From Gammaproteobacteria bacterium (GTDB taxonomy: Bacteria > Pseudomonadota > Gammaproteobacteria > Steroidobacterales > Woeseiaceae), in assembly GCA_030429005.1 (NCBI GenBank), contig JAUIDP010000010.1, positions 1 to 63,312 on the forward strand: 63,312 nt of DNA, read 5' to 3'. Below, piece by piece: positions 10,608 to 21,249 of the stretch (its first letter is position 1; every line of letters starts with the position of its first letter). A program made the position numbers and the translations under genes. The notes under the pieces are model-generated. The model worked only from the letters and a program-made list of their open reading frames with translations, made no database searches and was not told the DNA's origin.

Positions 10608-12080
10608 CTAGACCTCCGGGTACCAGCGGCGACCATCGCGATCGAGCAGGAAATCCGCTGCGCTCGGTCCCCAGGAGCCGGCTATATACGATTCGACCTT
10701 CTGCTGGGACTCGGCCCAGCCTTCGATGATGCCGTCGACCCATTGCCATGCCGCATCAACTTCGTCACGACGCATGAACAGAGCCGGGTTGCCACGCAGT
10801 ACCTCCATCAACAGGCGCTCGTAGGCATCCGGATAGCGCAGGCCGAAGGTTTCCTCGAAACTCAGGTCGAGCGACACGGCACGCAGGTCGAAGCCGCCGG
10901 GGCCGGGTTCCTTTGCCATCAGGGACAACTTGACACCTTCGTCCGGCTGCAGGCGGATGACGAGCCGGTTCGGTTGCACGTTGAAAGACTGCTCCGGGAA
11001 GATCGAATGCGGCACATCCTGGAACTGCACGACGATTTCCGAGTGCTTGCGATTCAGGCGTTTGCCGGTCCTCAGGTAGAACGGCACGTTGGACCAGCGC
11101 CAGTTGTCGATTTCTATTTTCAATGCGACGAAGGTTTCGGTCAGGCTCGCGTCATCACCGAGTTCGTCGTGATAGCCGGGCACCGTCTCACCGCTGATGG
11201 CACCGGCGCTGTATTGCCCGCGCACCGTGTGCTCCCTTGCGACAGCGGCGTCGATCGGCCGCAGCGCACGGAGCACCTTGATCTTCTCGTCGCGCACGGC
11301 ATCGTGGTGCAGGCTGGACGGGCTTTCCATCGCCGTCAGGCAAACGAGCTGCAGCAAGTGGTTCTGCACCATGTCACGCAGCGCGCCGACATTGTCGTAG
11401 AACTCGATACGTCCGCCAACACCGAGGTCCTCGGCAACCGTGATCTGGACGTGGTCCACCGTACCGCGCCGCCACATCGGCTCGAACAGCGAGTTGGCGA
11501 AGCGCAGTGCCAGGAGGTTTTGTACGGTTTCCTTGCCCAGGTAGTGGTCGATCCGGTAAATCTGGTTTTCCCTGAAGCAGCGGCCCACTTCGTCGTTGAT
11601 TTTCGATGCGGATTCCAGGTCCCGGCCCAGCGGTTTTTCCAGCACGATGCGGCTTTGCGGCGTGATCAGCCCGTTGCTCTTCAATCCTTTGGCGATGGCG
11701 CCGAACAGGCTGGGCGCTGTCGCCAGGTAGGTGACGCGGGTACGCGATTCGTAGCCCTTTAACAGCGCCTGCAGCGACTGCCAGCTGCCCGGGGCCAGCG
11801 CATCGAATTGCAGGTAGTCGATGCGGGCACTGAACTTGCGCCAGTGCTTGTCGACGAAATCCCCGTCGGCAAGGTTCTCCTGCAGTGCAGCCCGCGCCAT
11901 CGCGAGGTATTCGGCACGCGTCATCGCACTGCGGCCATTTGCAATGATGCGGCTGTCGCCAGTGATCTGGCCATCGCGGTGACGATGATAGAGCGCCGGA
12001 AGCAGCTTCCGCCGCGCCAGGTCGCCTGTACCACCGAAAATCACGAGGTCGAATTCCTCGACCGGAACCAGTTTCGCCAT
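10608..12080 (-). CDS. zwf: Glucose-6-phosphate 1-dehydrogenase
   Basis: Oxidises glucose-6-phosphate with NAD(P)+ to 6-phosphogluconolactone. The 490-residue protein has the N-terminal nucleotide fold VIFGGTGDLARRKLLPALYH and the active-site signature RIDHYLGKETVQNLLALRF with the catalytic histidine. It is the first gene of zwf-pgl-edd and divergent from hexR. Its ATG is preceded by GAGGG about 8 nt upstream. A single half-site ACTACA at 12112-12117, 32 bp upstream of the start, and the perfect HexR palindrome further up suggest HexR repression relieved by KDPG. Confidence 0.97.
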   Translation of the reverse strand: MAKLVPVEEFDLVIFGGTGDLARRKLLPALYHRHRDGQITGDSRIIANGRSAMTRAEYLAMARAALQENLADGDFVDKHWRKFSARIDYLQFDALAPGSWQSLQALLKGYESRTRVTYLATAPSLFGAIAKGLKSNGLITPQSRIVLEKPLGRDLESASKINDEVGRCFRENQIYRIDHYLGKETVQNLLALRFANSLFEPMWRRGTVDHVQITVAEDLGVGGRIEFYDNVGALRDMVQNHLLQLVCLTAMESPSSLHHDAVRDEKIKVLRALRPIDAAVAREHTVRGQYSAGAISGETVPGYHDELGDDASLTETFVALKIEIDNWRWSNVPFYLRTGKRLNRKHSEIVVQFQDVPHSIFPEQSFNVQPNRLVIRLQPDEGVKLSLMAKEPGPGGFDLRAVSLDLSFEETFGLRYPDAYERLLMEVLRGNPALFMRRDEVDAAWQWVDGIIEGWAESQQKVESYIAGSWGPSAADFLLDRDGRRWYPEV

Positions 12081-12164
12081 GCTGCTGCCCTCAGAGTATT
12101 TTCGAAACCCTACTACAATTGATCGTTACTTGACTCGAAAAGTTGGTATTTTCCACTACTTTTT

Positions 12165-12179
12165 TGTAGTTTTACTACA
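12165..12179. promoter_or_regulatory. HexR operator, perfect palindrome
   Basis: TGTAGTTTTACTACA is a perfect inverted repeat (TGTAGT, TTT, ACTACA) that fits the known proteobacterial HexR consensus of the form TGTARTWWWAYTACA. Its last base is the A of the hexR ATG, so bound HexR would cover the translation start region. It lies 85 bp upstream of zwf, where it can repress the divergent operon. A lone matching half ACTACA occurs at 12112-12117 nearer zwf. Confidence 0.88.
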
Positions 12180-13015
12180 TGCTGGCCATCATCGAACAAC
12201 GCCTCCCGGATCTCAGCCGCACCGAGCAACGCATCGCGCGCTGGGTGCTGCAACACCCGCGAGAAGCGGCCAGCTCGAAACTCGCCGCCGTGGCGAGCGC
12301 CTGTGATGCCAGCGAACCCTCCGTCATTCGCTTTTGCCGGCATATCGGCATGCGCGGTTTTCGCGAATTCACGATGCGCCTGACCGAATCCCTGAGCCGC
12401 CCGGCCGTCTTCGTCCACCGCAATGTCAGCCGTGACGACAGCACCATCGACGCAGTGGCCAAGGTCATGGACACGTCCATTCGCGCGCTGGTGAACGTGC
12501 GGGCGTCGGCGACGTCAATGCCGTTTGAAGCGGCCGTCGCCACGATGAAGACCGCCCGGCAACTGACGTTTGTCGGCCTTGGCGGCTCGGGCCATGTTGC
12601 AGAGGACGCCTGCCACAAGTTCTTTCGCCTCGGTGTGCCCTGCAATGCCATCATCGATGCACCGACGGCACTGCAGTCGGCAGCCATTGCATCGTCTGCC
12701 GATGTGCTGATCATCATTTCGCTGAGCGGCACGTCGCCCGCCCTCGCCCGGGTTGCGCAACTGGCGGCCGAACGCCAGGCAACCGTCATTGCAGTAACCG
12801 ACCCGGACTCGTTGCTGGCGAACACGGCAGGCATCCTGTTTTCCTGTGATGTCCTCGACGACGCCAGCATCTATACGCCAATGAGTTCGCGACTTGCACA
12901 CCTGGCTGTGCTCGATGCATTGCAGACCTCGCTGGCGCTGGAACTTGGCGAGACTGCACTGCAGCACCTGCAAGCGACCAAGGCAGCTATCGGGCACGAG
13001 CCACGGGACAGCTAG
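12179..13015 (+). CDS. hexR: HexR, RpiR-family repressor of central carbon genes
   Basis: Transcription regulator of 278 residues with an N-terminal RpiR-type helix-turn-helix (LAAVASACDASEPSVIRFCRHIG, about residues 36-58) and a C-terminal SIS sugar-phosphate-binding domain (LTFVGLGGSGHVAEDACHKFF near residue 125; LIIISLSGTSPAL near residue 180). Family members bind KDPG. The start MLAIIEQRLPDLSRTEQRIA aligns with usual HexR N-termini, yet no purine-rich ribosome-binding site precedes it and the operator overlaps the ATG. A TTGACT -35-like box lies at 12130-12135. Translation may therefore be leaderless or weak, with tight autorepression. Divergent from zwf-pgl-edd, its classic target. Confidence 0.93.
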   Translation: MLAIIEQRLPDLSRTEQRIARWVLQHPREAASSKLAAVASACDASEPSVIRFCRHIGMRGFREFTMRLTESLSRPAVFVHRNVSRDDSTIDAVAKVMDTSIRALVNVRASATSMPFEAAVATMKTARQLTFVGLGGSGHVAEDACHKFFRLGVPCNAIIDAPTALQSAAIASSADVLIIISLSGTSPALARVAQLAAERQATVIAVTDPDSLLANTAGILFSCDVLDDASIYTPMSSRLAHLAVLDALQTSLALELGETALQHLQATKAAIGHEPRDS

Positions 13016-13045
13016 CCGGACGCGGCATCTCGGCACAGCACGGGG

Positions 13046-13054
13046 TGTTATGAT
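13046..13054 (+). promoter_or_regulatory. Extended -10 promoter element upstream of the molybdenum hydroxylase operon
   Basis: TGTTATGAT matches an extended -10 (TGn then TATGAT) 36 bp upstream of the GTG start of the small subunit and 31 bp after the hexR stop. No good -35 box is seen, as is common for extended -10 promoters. Confidence 0.45.
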
Positions 13055-13090
13055 CCGCAGCGTATCGCAATGCCCTGCGGGAGACTTGTT

Positions 13091-13564
13091 GTGACCAGCT
13101 TTACACTCAACGGCGCACCGGTCGAGGTCGACCTGCCTGCCGACACACCGTTGCTCTGGATCCTGCGCGACGAACTGCGTATGACCGGTACGAAGTACGG
13201 CTGCGGCGTAGCGCAATGCGGGGCCTGCACGGTGCTGTTCAATGGCCAGGCGTTTCGCTCCTGCCAGCTGCCGCTGTCTGTGCTGCAGGACGCCGACGTC
13301 CTGACGATCGAAGGGCTGTCCGGCGGCCGCGGTATCAGCCCGGTGCAACAGGCCTGGATTGACCACCAGGTCGCGCAATGTGGTTACTGCCAGTCCGGCC
13401 AGATCATGCAGGCGACCTGGCTGCTGCAGCAGAACCCGGACCCGTCGGACGAGGACATCGACCGGGCGATGAGCGGCAACCTGTGCCGTTGCGGCACCTA
13501 TCCACGGATTCGCGATGCGATCCGGTCAGCGGCGCAATACATGCGGGATGCCCGCGATGGGTAA
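13091..13564 (+). CDS. 2Fe-2S small subunit of a molybdenum hydroxylase (isoquinoline 1-oxidoreductase alpha type)
   Basis: Electron-transfer subunit of an aldehyde or N-heterocycle oxidising enzyme of the xanthine oxidase superfamily. From the GTG at 13091 (GGGAG 8 nt upstream; the ATG at 13070 has no such site) it has 157 residues. The plant-type ferredoxin cluster is C38, C43, C46, C58 and the second 2Fe-2S cluster C97, C100, C132, C134. It carries no signal peptide and probably travels folded with the Tat-tagged large subunit. Its stop overlaps the start region of that subunit. No FAD subunit is present, as in the IorAB type that passes electrons to a cytochrome. Confidence 0.92.
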   Translation: MTSFTLNGAPVEVDLPADTPLLWILRDELRMTGTKYGCGVAQCGACTVLFNGQAFRSCQLPLSVLQDADVLTIEGLSGGRGISPVQQAWIDHQVAQCGYCQSGQIMQATWLLQQNPDPSDEDIDRAMSGNLCRCGTYPRIRDAIRSAAQYMRDARDG

Positions 13565-15797
13565 AGCCAGGACGATCGCCCGGCGCACGTTCATTGCGGG
13601 TTCTGCGGCGATCGCCGGCGGCGTCATTTTTGGCACCTATGTCGCCAGGAAGCCGCATACAAACCCGTTGCTCGCGGACCTCGATGAGGGCGAAGCAACC
13701 TTCAATCCGTGGATCAGGATCAGCGGCGAACGGGTGACACTGATTGCGCCGCACGCGGATGTCGGACAAGGTACGGCGTCCATGCAGGCAGCATTGATCG
13801 CCGAGGAAATGGACCTTGCCTGGGGCGAGTTCGAGGTCGAGTTCGGGCAGCCGGACGCGGCGTACTACAACACGGCGACGGCAGACGAAGTCGTACCGTT
13901 CGTTTCCCACGACAACAGTTTTGCCGCGCGGACGGTTCGCGGCCTTGCCGGCAGCGTCGTAAAGATCGCCGGCGTCATGGTTACCGGCGGTTCATCGTCA
14001 GTCCCCGACAGTTTCAATAAACTTCGACTGGCCGGTGCGGTGGCGCGCGAAACGCTGAAACTGGCGGCGGCACGGCAGGCGGGCCTCGCCGCAGGCGATC
14101 TCGAAACGCGTGCTGGCGCGGTTGTCTTTCCGGACGGGGCGGTCGTGCCGTACACTGAACTCGCCGTCGCGGCAAGCGAGGTCGAGCCGGTTGCCGACGT
14201 GGCGCTTCGCGATCCGAGTGAGTGGCGGCTGCTGGGCAAAGACATGCTGCGGCTCGATACACGGGGAAAATCAACCGGGCAGCAACAATTCGGTATCGAC
14301 CTGCACATTGACGGCATGCAGCACGCTGCCGTGAGAACCAATCCGCGACAAGGCGGCAGCCTGTTGTCGTTCGATGCCGATGCAGCCATGTTAATGCCGG
14401 GCGTCGACAAAGTGCTTGCTATCAGCAACGGCTTTGCTGTTATCGCCAACAACACGTGGAATGCGTTTCGCGCCGTCAACGCCGTTTCGGCGGAATGGGG
14501 CGAAGCACCCTACCCGGCGAATATGCCGGACCACTGGGCTGCCGTCAGCGCTGCCTTCACCGACGAGCACCTGGACAAGGAATGGCGCCACGACGGTGAT
14601 GTGCCGCAGGCGCTGGCCGCCGGCGAACCGGTCCTGGCCGAGTACCGTGCGCCGTATGTTGCCCACCAGCCGCTCGAGCCGCTGAACGCGATTGTGCGCG
14701 TCAACCCGGGTTCGGTCGAAGTCTGGTCCGGGCACCAGATGCCGAGATTCCTGCAGGAGGCCGTTGCCGAAGTGGCCGGTATCGAGGCAGACGACGTGAT
14801 CTTCTACAACCAGTTTACGGGCGGCAGTTTCGGCCACCGGCTGGAACTTGCCTACGTTGTACAGGCCACGGAAATTGCGCTGCAGAAGCCGGGCACGGCG
14901 ATCAAGCTCACCTACACGCGCGAAGAGGACTTCGCGCACGACTATCCCAGGCAAATCGGCATGGCGCGCGGCGCGGGCACCGTCGCAAACGGCAAGGTGA
15001 CCAGCTACGATCTGCAGGTCGCCAATGTGTCGGCGATCACCTCGCAAATGGGCCGGCTCGGGCAGCCGGTTCCGGGGCCCGACGGACAGATCGCTGCAGG
15101 CGCCTGGAACCTGCCGTACACGATTCCGAACTTTCGCATGCGAGCTTACCGGGTGCCGGAGCTGGCACCGACCAGCTCCTGGCGTTCTGTCGGCGCGTCG
15201 ACACAGGGATTTTTCGCCGACTGTTTTCTCGACGAACTGATCCACGCGGCAGGCGCCGACCCGCTCGAAGAACGCCTGCGGCTGATCGAGCGCCGTGAGT
15301 CCCGGCAGGTGCTGGAAGCTGTGGCCGAGATGTCCGGCTGGGGCTCGGACCCGGGAACCGGGCGCGGCCGGGGCGTTGCGTTTGTCGACAGTTTCGGCGT
15401 GCCAACAGCGGAAGTCGTGGAGGTCTCGCAAACACCGCGTGGTATCACGATCGACAAGGTATTCGTGGCAGCCGACGTAGGCACCGTCGTCGATCCGGTC
15501 AATTTTGACAACCAGGTCAAAGGCGCCGTGATCTGGGGACTGGGGCATGCGATGAACTGCGAAATTACCTATGCCGATGGCAAGGCACAGCAGTCCAACT
15601 ATCACGCGCACCCTGCCATGCGCATGCACCAGTGCCCGGAGATCGAGGTGCGCGGCCTCGAACTGGCGACGAAAATTCGCGGTATCGGCGAACCGCCAGT
15701 GCCGCCGGCCGCGCCGGCACTGGCGAATGCGATCTTCGCCGCAACCGGCCAGCGTTTGCGCGAGATGCCGTTCAACAAGTTTGTGAAATTTGCCTGA
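13557..15797 (+). CDS. Molybdopterin-binding large subunit, isoquinoline 1-oxidoreductase beta type, Tat-exported
   Basis: Catalytic subunit (746 residues from ATG 13557; ATG 13548 is an alternative) that would hydroxylate an aldehyde or N-heterocycle with a molybdenum cofactor. The N-terminus has a Tat signal with [15 protein letters not shown], pointing to the periplasm. Cofactor-region motifs include [35 protein letters not shown] and the C-terminal [17 protein letters not shown], whose Glu is the expected active-site base. It overlaps the small subunit gene by 8 bp. The pirin gene follows after 12 bp. Substrate unknown; IorB, nicotinate and aldehyde dehydrogenases share these features. 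Confidence 0.9.
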   Translation: MGKARTIARRTFIAGSAAIAGGVIFGTYVARKPHTNPLLADLDEGEATFNPWIRISGERVTLIAPHADVGQGTASMQAALIAEEMDLAWGEFEVEFGQPDAAYYNTATADEVVPFVSHDNSFAARTVRGLAGSVVKIAGVMVTGGSSSVPDSFNKLRLAGAVARETLKLAAARQAGLAAGDLETRAGAVVFPDGAVVPYTELAVAASEVEPVADVALRDPSEWRLLGKDMLRLDTRGKSTGQQQFGIDLHIDGMQHAAVRTNPRQGGSLLSFDADAAMLMPGVDKVLAISNGFAVIANNTWNAFRAVNAVSAEWGEAPYPANMPDHWAAVSAAFTDEHLDKEWRHDGDVPQALAAGEPVLAEYRAPYVAHQPLEPLNAIVRVNPGSVEVWSGHQMPRFLQEAVAEVAGIEADDVIFYNQFTGGSFGHRLELAYVVQATEIALQKPGTAIKLTYTREEDFAHDYPRQIGMARGAGTVANGKVTSYDLQVANVSAITSQMGRLGQPVPGPDGQIAAGAWNLPYTIPNFRMRAYRVPELAPTSSWRSVGASTQGFFADCFLDELIHAAGADPLEERLRLIERRESRQVLEAVAEMSGWGSDPGTGRGRGVAFVDSFGVPTAEVVEVSQTPRGITIDKVFVAADVGTVVDPVNFDNQVKGAVIWGLGHAMNCEITYADGKAQQSNYHAHPAMRMHQCPEIEVRGLELATKIRGIGEPPVPPAAPALANAIFAATGQRLREMPFNKFVKFA

Positions 15798-15809
15798 GGG
15801 AACCCGCCC

Positions 15810-16712
15810 GTGACCTACTTTGAAAGTGAAGAACCTGCGTGCCAGTCCGCCAGCGGCGAAGTCGAGCTGACGATCCGGCCGAAGCTGAAAGACCTCGGTG
15901 AGTTCACCGTTCGCAGGGTATTGCCATCGCCCGAGCGCCGCATGGTCGGCCCATTCATATTCTTCGATCACATGGGGCCCGCGGAGTTTCCACCGGGCGA
16001 AGGCATCGCGGTTCGCCCGCACCCGCATATCGGGATCGCCACAATTACTTACCTGTTCACCGGCCAGATCATGCACCGCGACAGCCTCGGCTTCGTACAA
16101 CCCATCAACGCCGGCGCAGTCAACCTGATGACAGCCGGCCGCGGCATCGTCCATTCCGAAAGAGCCGGCGATGACCTGGAAACAACCTCGTCGCTGCATG
16201 GTATCCAGTCGTGGATGGCGTTGCCGACTGACGACGAGGAAATCGCACCGGAGTTCCTGCACTATCCGGCAGATTCGATCCCGCAAGTCGATGTCGGCGA
16301 GGTGCTGGTGCGGGTCATCATGGGATCCGCGTACGGACAACAGTCGCCGGTCAGGCTGTTCTCATCAACCCTGTACCTCGAATGCCGTATTCCGGCGGGC
16401 TCGGAACTGGCGTTGCCGGGAGACGTCGAGGAGCTGGCTGTCTACGTTGTCGAGGGTCAGGTCAGGGTCGGCAAGGACAACTGCGAAGCCGGTGTCATGG
16501 CGGTCGCCGGCCGGGGCCAGGCTTTGCGGCTCACGGCGAATGCGGACAGCCGCGTCATGGTCATCGGTGGCAGCACACTCGGCAAACGCCATATCTGGTG
16601 GAATTTCGTGTCGAGTTCGAGAGCGCGCATCGAGCAGGCCAAGGACGACTGGCGCGAGAAACGCTTCGCGATGGTCCCGGGCGACGACGAGTTCATTCCA
16701 TTGCCGGATTAA
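15810..16712 (+). CDS. Pirin family protein
   Basis: Bicupin metalloprotein of 300 residues. The iron ligands of pirins are at H71 and H73 (RPHPHIG), H115 and E117 (IVHSER). It starts at GTG with GAGGGAAC upstream, 12 bp after the molybdenum hydroxylase large subunit, so the three genes form one operon. Some pirins have quercetin dioxygenase activity and others act as redox-sensitive regulators; the role with this dehydrogenase is not known. It converges on the second hydroxylase with a gap of only 16 bp. Confidence 0.93.
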   Translation: MTYFESEEPACQSASGEVELTIRPKLKDLGEFTVRRVLPSPERRMVGPFIFFDHMGPAEFPPGEGIAVRPHPHIGIATITYLFTGQIMHRDSLGFVQPINAGAVNLMTAGRGIVHSERAGDDLETTSSLHGIQSWMALPTDDEEIAPEFLHYPADSIPQVDVGEVLVRVIMGSAYGQQSPVRLFSSTLYLECRIPAGSELALPGDVEELAVYVVEGQVRVGKDNCEAGVMAVAGRGQALRLTANADSRVMVIGGSTLGKRHIWWNFVSSSRARIEQAKDDWREKRFAMVPGDDEFIPLPD

Positions 16713-16728
16713 CCGGCAGCGCCAGGCA

Positions 16729-18981
16729 TCAGGTCAGTCCTGCATTTCTCAACGGCAGTTCCCGCACGCGCTTGCCACTGGCCGCAAAATACGCGTTGAC
16801 GATCGCCGGCGCGATCGGCGGCACACCGGGTTCGCCCACACCACCCGGCGGCGCATCCGATTCCATGATATGGCAGTGGATGGCCGCGGGCGCTTCGCTC
16901 ATGCGTACGACCGGGTAGGTGTCGAAGTTGCCTTCGACGATCCCACCATCCTTCGCCGTCAGTTCGCCGTGCATCGCCAGGCTCATGCCAAAGATACCGG
17001 CGCCCTCCATCTGCGCGATCACGCGATCCGGATTGATCACTGTACCGGCGTCCATGCAGATCCACATTTCATGCACAACCAGCTTGCCGCTATCGTCGAC
17101 GCTGACTTCAGCGACGGCGCCGACGTAAGTCAGGAACGAACGGTGCACAGCGATGCCGAGACCACGACCGTCGGCAAGCTTGCGGCCCCACGATGCCATG
17201 TCGGCGACCTTGTTGACGACCGCGGCCAGCCGGCCCGTATCGACCGGGTACGTCGCCAGGTCCTGGTCGTAGTTCGCATATTCGGCGCCGTCTGCCGCGG
17301 GATCGATCTTGCGCGCAGGCCCGATCATTTCCAGTAAGTGTTGTTTCGGGTCGACGCCTTTCAGATGCGCCAACTCGTCGACAAAACTGCAGGCGCCAAA
17401 CGCATGGAAGATGTTACATACCGACCGCAGCCAGCCGACGCGGACGTGCGCGGTCGCGTCGCAGGCTTCGATGCGCAGGTTCGGGACATTCCACGGTGCA
17501 TCCAGCGCGCCGAGGCCCAGCTCCATGGATGTCGGTGTGACAACACCGGGGGCAAAGGTCGAGAAGATTGACGGGAACGCCGTACGCTGCAGCCAGCTGG
17601 TCGTCTTGCCCTCTGCGTCCATCCCGGCACGGTAATACTGTGCGCTGACTGAATGAAAATATCCATGCCGCAGATCGTCCTCGCGGGTCCATGTAACCTT
17701 GACCGGGCGACCGGTTTCACGCGACAGCCAGGCCGCTTCTGCAGCAAAGTCCGGCTTCGACTTGCGGCCGAAACCGCCGCCGAGCAGCGTTACGTGCGAC
17801 GTCACTTTGTCCTTGTCGACACCCAGCGTTGCCGCCACGGTATCGCGGGTCGCTTGCGGGTTCTGGACACAGGCCCAGACATCACAGGTCCCGTCCTTGT
17901 TTACGCGCGCCAGTGCAGCTGGCGGTTCCATCGGCGCCTGCGCCAGCAGCGGCGCGTAATAAAGCGCATCGTGCGTTGATTCGGTTTCACTGTCCACATC
18001 ACCGCGCTCAAGCATCGTCGTGCCCGGTTTCTGGGCAGCCTCGAGCAGGCTCTTCTTGTAGGCCGCATCCTGGTAACCGCCATTTGCGCCGCGGTCCCAC
18101 TCGATCTTCAACGCCTTGCGGCCCTGTTCAGCCGCCCAGGTGTTGTCGGCGAGGACCGCGATGCCACCCTGCAGATTGAACAGTGCCGGGACTGTCGGTT
18201 CCGGCAGACGAATGACAGCCACCACACCGGCCACCTGCTTCGCCGCAGAGTCATCGAACGACGCGACCGTGCCGCCGAAGGCCGGGCAGCGCTCGATGGA
18301 TGCGTACAGCATGTCCGGCAACGTCTTGTCGATGCCGTAGATGGCGCGCCCGGTTGTGAAGTCCATGGCGTCGATCGTGTCGAGCGACTTGCCAATGTAA
18401 CGGTAGTCCTTGCGATCCTTGAACGCGGCCGTTTCCGGCAACGGCAGCTTGCTCGCCGCATCGACCAGCTCACCGAAGCCGGCGGACCGGCCGCTGGCCT
18501 CGTGATGCACGGCATGATGACGAGCAACGCACTCATCGGCCGGAACGCCCCAGCGACTCGCCGCCGCCGCGATCATCAGGTCGCGCGCGGTTGCGCCGGC
18601 ATTGCGCAGCAGGTCGAAATGCTTGCGGATGCTGGTCGATCCGTCGGTATTCTGGTCGCCGTATTTGTCGTCACCGACGGCCTGGATGACGCTGATCTTG
18701 TCCCAGTCAGCCTCGAGTTCGTCGGCGATGACCTGCGGCAGGGACGTACGTATGCCCTGTCCCATCTCCGAGCGATAGCAATAGATCTCGACGATGCCGT
18801 CATCGCGAATATTGACGTAGACATTCGGTGCGACCGACGCGCCGGACGGTTGCATCGCCGGCATGACCACGTCACTCGCCCGGGCCGCGCCCGGCAAGGT
18901 CAGCGCAAATACGAGGCCGCCACCGGCCTGCCCCGTACGTCGCAGGAACTCGCGCCGACTGATCCGCTGCAGGCCACTCAT
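16729..18981 (-). CDS. Second molybdopterin-binding large subunit (isoquinoline 1-oxidoreductase beta type), Tat-exported
   Basis: A 750-residue catalytic subunit from ATG 18981, which overlaps the small subunit stop by 4 bp (ATGA); the longer frame to 19149 only overlaps that neighbour. The Tat signal reads [21 protein letters not shown]. Motifs parallel the first locus: [39 protein letters not shown] and [17 protein letters not shown] with the active-site Glu. It is clearly diverged from the large subunit at 13557, so it is an older paralogue or independent acquisition rather than a recent copy. Substrate unknown. Confidence 0.9.
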   Translation of the reverse strand: MSGLQRISRREFLRRTGQAGGGLVFALTLPGAARASDVVMPAMQPSGASVAPNVYVNIRDDGIVEIYCYRSEMGQGIRTSLPQVIADELEADWDKISVIQAVGDDKYGDQNTDGSTSIRKHFDLLRNAGATARDLMIAAAASRWGVPADECVARHHAVHHEASGRSAGFGELVDAASKLPLPETAAFKDRKDYRYIGKSLDTIDAMDFTTGRAIYGIDKTLPDMLYASIERCPAFGGTVASFDDSAAKQVAGVVAVIRLPEPTVPALFNLQGGIAVLADNTWAAEQGRKALKIEWDRGANGGYQDAAYKKSLLEAAQKPGTTMLERGDVDSETESTHDALYYAPLLAQAPMEPPAALARVNKDGTCDVWACVQNPQATRDTVAATLGVDKDKVTSHVTLLGGGFGRKSKPDFAAEAAWLSRETGRPVKVTWTREDDLRHGYFHSVSAQYYRAGMDAEGKTTSWLQRTAFPSIFSTFAPGVVTPTSMELGLGALDAPWNVPNLRIEACDATAHVRVGWLRSVCNIFHAFGACSFVDELAHLKGVDPKQHLLEMIGPARKIDPAADGAEYANYDQDLATYPVDTGRLAAVVNKVADMASWGRKLADGRGLGIAVHRSFLTYVGAVAEVSVDDSGKLVVHEMWICMDAGTVINPDRVIAQMEGAGIFGMSLAMHGELTAKDGGIVEGNFDTYPVVRMSEAPAAIHCHIMESDAPPGGVGEPGVPPIAPAIVNAYFAASGKRVRELPLRNAGLT

Positions 18982-19436
18982 GACTGTTCCTCCGCAGCCT
19001 TGTGAATTGCGCTGCGAATACGCGTGTAGGTCCCGCAGCGGCAGATGTTGCCGCTCATCGCGGTGTCGATTTCCGCATCGCTCGGATTCGGGTTGCGCTC
19101 GAGCAAGGCAACCGCCGTCATGATTTGTCCCGACTGGCAATAGCCGCACTGCGGAACATTCAGATCGCGCCAGGCCTTTTGTACCGGGTGGTCACCGTTT
19201 TCGGACAAGCCCTCGATTGTCGTGATGCGCTTGCCGGCCGCGGCCGAAACCGGCACTGCGCAGGAGCGGATCGGTGAGCCGTCCAGGTGCACGGTGCAGG
19301 CGCCGCACAGTGCCTTGCCGCAGCCGTACTTCGTACCGGTTAATCCGGCGATATCGCGAATCGCCCATAGAAGAGGCATTGCCGGGTCGACGTCCAGGTT
19401 GACCGACTTGCCATTAAGCTCGAATTCTGTCGCCAT
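18978..19436 (-). CDS. Second 2Fe-2S small subunit of a molybdenum hydroxylase
   Basis: Iron-sulfur subunit, 152 residues from ATG 19436 with GGAGT 5-9 nt upstream; the frame runs 24 bases further, but that start lacks a site. Cluster cysteines are C39, C44, C47, C59 ([17 protein letters not shown]) and C97, C100, C132, C134 ([18 protein letters not shown]). It forms a two-gene unit with the large subunit, 4-bp overlap. Electrons presumably go on to a c-type cytochrome, since no FAD subunit is encoded. Confidence 0.92.
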   Translation of the reverse strand: MATEFELNGKSVNLDVDPAMPLLWAIRDIAGLTGTKYGCGKALCGACTVHLDGSPIRSCAVPVSAAAGKRITTIEGLSENGDHPVQKAWRDLNVPQCGYCQSGQIMTAVALLERNPNPSDAEIDTAMSGNICRCGTYTRIRSAIHKAAEEQS

Positions 19437-19524
19437 GAGTACTCCGGAAGATCGCCGCACCGGCCATCATGGTACCGCATTATCCGGCCAAACCGGAGCT
19501 CCCGCTGCCCGCCTCCCGACCGTT

Positions 19525-21249
19525 TCAGTCGCACATCGGTCGAATGCGATGGGATTCGCGAACAGCGCTCAGGTAGCGGAACGCACCGCCATCGCTGACG
19601 TAGTAGTAAGCCGTGTCATTCGGCATGACCGCAACGATGATGCCGCCGAAACCGGACAGTACGACAACCCAGGCCGGATTGGTGCAGCCGAGATACGACG
19701 ACACATCGAAACTGCGAAAGCCGTTGTTGTAGCGGATGTTTTCCAATTCGGCGACCAGGCCCGGGTCGGTCGGCACACGCTGCTTGATTGCATCGAACAT
19801 GGGGCGGTACAGCGGCTCCGAATTGCCGATCCGGCCGTCCATTGGCCCGATGAAGCGGGCAATCTTGGCGATATCATCGCGCTGCAGCACGAGACCGTAA
19901 CCGGTATAGGGCTGGCGTTCTGCATCGTAGGTTCGTCGCGTATTCGCAGCCCCGACCGAGAGCTGCAGTGGCTCGAACACCTCGGCGAGCAACAGGTCAT
20001 CGAAAAAGTCGGCATCGTTGCCGCGTTCGAGCCGCAGCACGGCATTCATTGCCACACCGGCAAGGTAGGTATCCCAGGTGTGGTAGCTGAGATGTGTGCC
20101 CGGGTCCGTTTGGCGCGGAAAATGGTTGCAGGCAAAGTCGATCCGGCCAGCATGGTCCGACAGAAAAAATGCCCCGTTGACCGCAGCGTCTTCGTCGCCA
20201 TGCAGTTCCCGCGACCCGAAGTGCCCGGTCGTCATGTCCAGTGCGTGCTCGATGGTCACGTCGTGCCAGCCATGCGAACACGCTGGCACAACAGAACCGA
20301 TCGGTGTCGCCGCGGCGCCGGGCAGCGCGGCTTCGAGCAGCATCAGTGAGAAGCCACCGACAATCGATTTGGCCGTGGAATAGGACGGCAACGCCAGTTC
20401 GTCGCAGTACGGATAGTGTCCGTAGCGGGTGTTGCAGCCTGACACATAATGCGTTCCGTCAATGAGGACGCCATAAGCCGTCATGTCACCAGGATCGATT
20501 TCCTCCACCGAACCGAACGCGTCTGGACTGGCTCCCGGAAAGTCCGCGCCGAGCGCCGCTATCGATCTCACCGGCAGTCGCGACGACCGGTGAGCACGCG
20601 CCCGTGACAATACCACTGCAGCATTCGCCACGGCGCCCGGCTCGTATTGCGCCGCCAGCAATCCGGCCATTTCGAATTGCAGGTAGTTGCAGGTCTGGCT
20701 CACCACCTGGAACGCAACCATCGAGACCTCGCCGCCGTCCCTGAACAGGAAAGTCAAAACACCGTTGTGCAGGCAGTTTTCACGCCGCTCCATCAATGCA
20801 AACGGAATCGCTGCCCTGCTCCAGCCGCGGTCGTTGTCCTCGTCCCAGACAGCCCCGGTCCCCAGTACGAACTCCCACCAGTTGTGCTCATTGATGACGG
20901 GGCCGCGAACGACCGGGACGAGGTGGCTGCCGTCCTGCACGAACTCAAAGGAAAACGACGGCAAGGTATCCACGCCCGGGCGTGCTGGTGATACCAGTTC
21001 GAGTGAGTCGTGCTGCAAGCTGAAGTAGTTCTGTTGCACGCCGGTATCCAGGCGCAGCCGGCCTGTGAATACATTGCTGGCGGGGCGTGCACCGGCACGC
21101 GGTGCATATTCGGCGTAGTCCAGTGGCGCGTCGACGACCGTCCCGGCAATCAGGAAGTCCGGCGTCAGCATGCGGGTCGTGGCGTGTTGGGAACCGCAGG
21201 CTGACAACGAGGCACAGGCGAGCAGCAAAGGCGCCAGTCGTCGTGTCAC
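19525..21249 (-). CDS. Lipoprotein with beta-lactamase-like serine hydrolase domain
   Basis: A 574-residue predicted outer-membrane or periplasmic lipoprotein. The GTG at 21249 overlaps the MFS stop by 4 bp (GTGA) and starts a signal peptide ending in the lipobox LSAC with C18; earlier starts would destroy this. The C-terminal half has the SxxK pair of class C beta-lactamase/penicillin-binding folds, S291 and K294 (YSTAKSIVGGF), followed by a likely YHT in the second-motif position. Residues 30-240 form an unassigned domain. Candidate activities are esterase, amidase or D-aminopeptidase. It is the last gene of the TonB receptor-sulfotransferase-MFS unit. Confidence 0.78.
   Translation of the reverse strand: MTRRLAPLLLACASLSACGSQHATTRMLTPDFLIAGTVVDAPLDYAEYAPRAGARPASNVFTGRLRLDTGVQQNYFSLQHDSLELVSPARPGVDTLPSFSFEFVQDGSHLVPVVRGPVINEHNWWEFVLGTGAVWDEDNDRGWSRAAIPFALMERRENCLHNGVLTFLFRDGGEVSMVAFQVVSQTCNYLQFEMAGLLAAQYEPGAVANAAVVLSRARAHRSSRLPVRSIAALGADFPGASPDAFGSVEEIDPGDMTAYGVLIDGTHYVSGCNTRYGHYPYCDELALPSYSTAKSIVGGFSLMLLEAALPGAAATPIGSVVPACSHGWHDVTIEHALDMTTGHFGSRELHGDEDAAVNGAFFLSDHAGRIDFACNHFPRQTDPGTHLSYHTWDTYLAGVAMNAVLRLERGNDADFFDDLLLAEVFEPLQLSVGAANTRRTYDAERQPYTGYGLVLQRDDIAKIARFIGPMDGRIGNSEPLYRPMFDAIKQRVPTDPGLVAELENIRYNNGFRSFDVSSYLGCTNPAWVVVLSGFGGIIVAVMPNDTAYYYVSDGGAFRYLSAVRESHRIRPMCD

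Noticed and set aside
10350..11762. Open frame of 470 codons opposite zwf
   Set aside because: Antisense to a complete zwf; composition is that of a reverse-strand shadow.
12112..12117. A second full HexR site next to zwf
   Set aside because: Only one half (ACTACA) is present; the partner half reads CGAAAC, which does not fit.
14391..16340. Long open frame of 649 codons on the minus strand opposite the molybdenum hydroxylase
   Set aside because: It lies antisense to a clear enzyme gene and its predicted protein is Arg/His/Val-rich without domains, a usual mirror effect of high-GC coding DNA.
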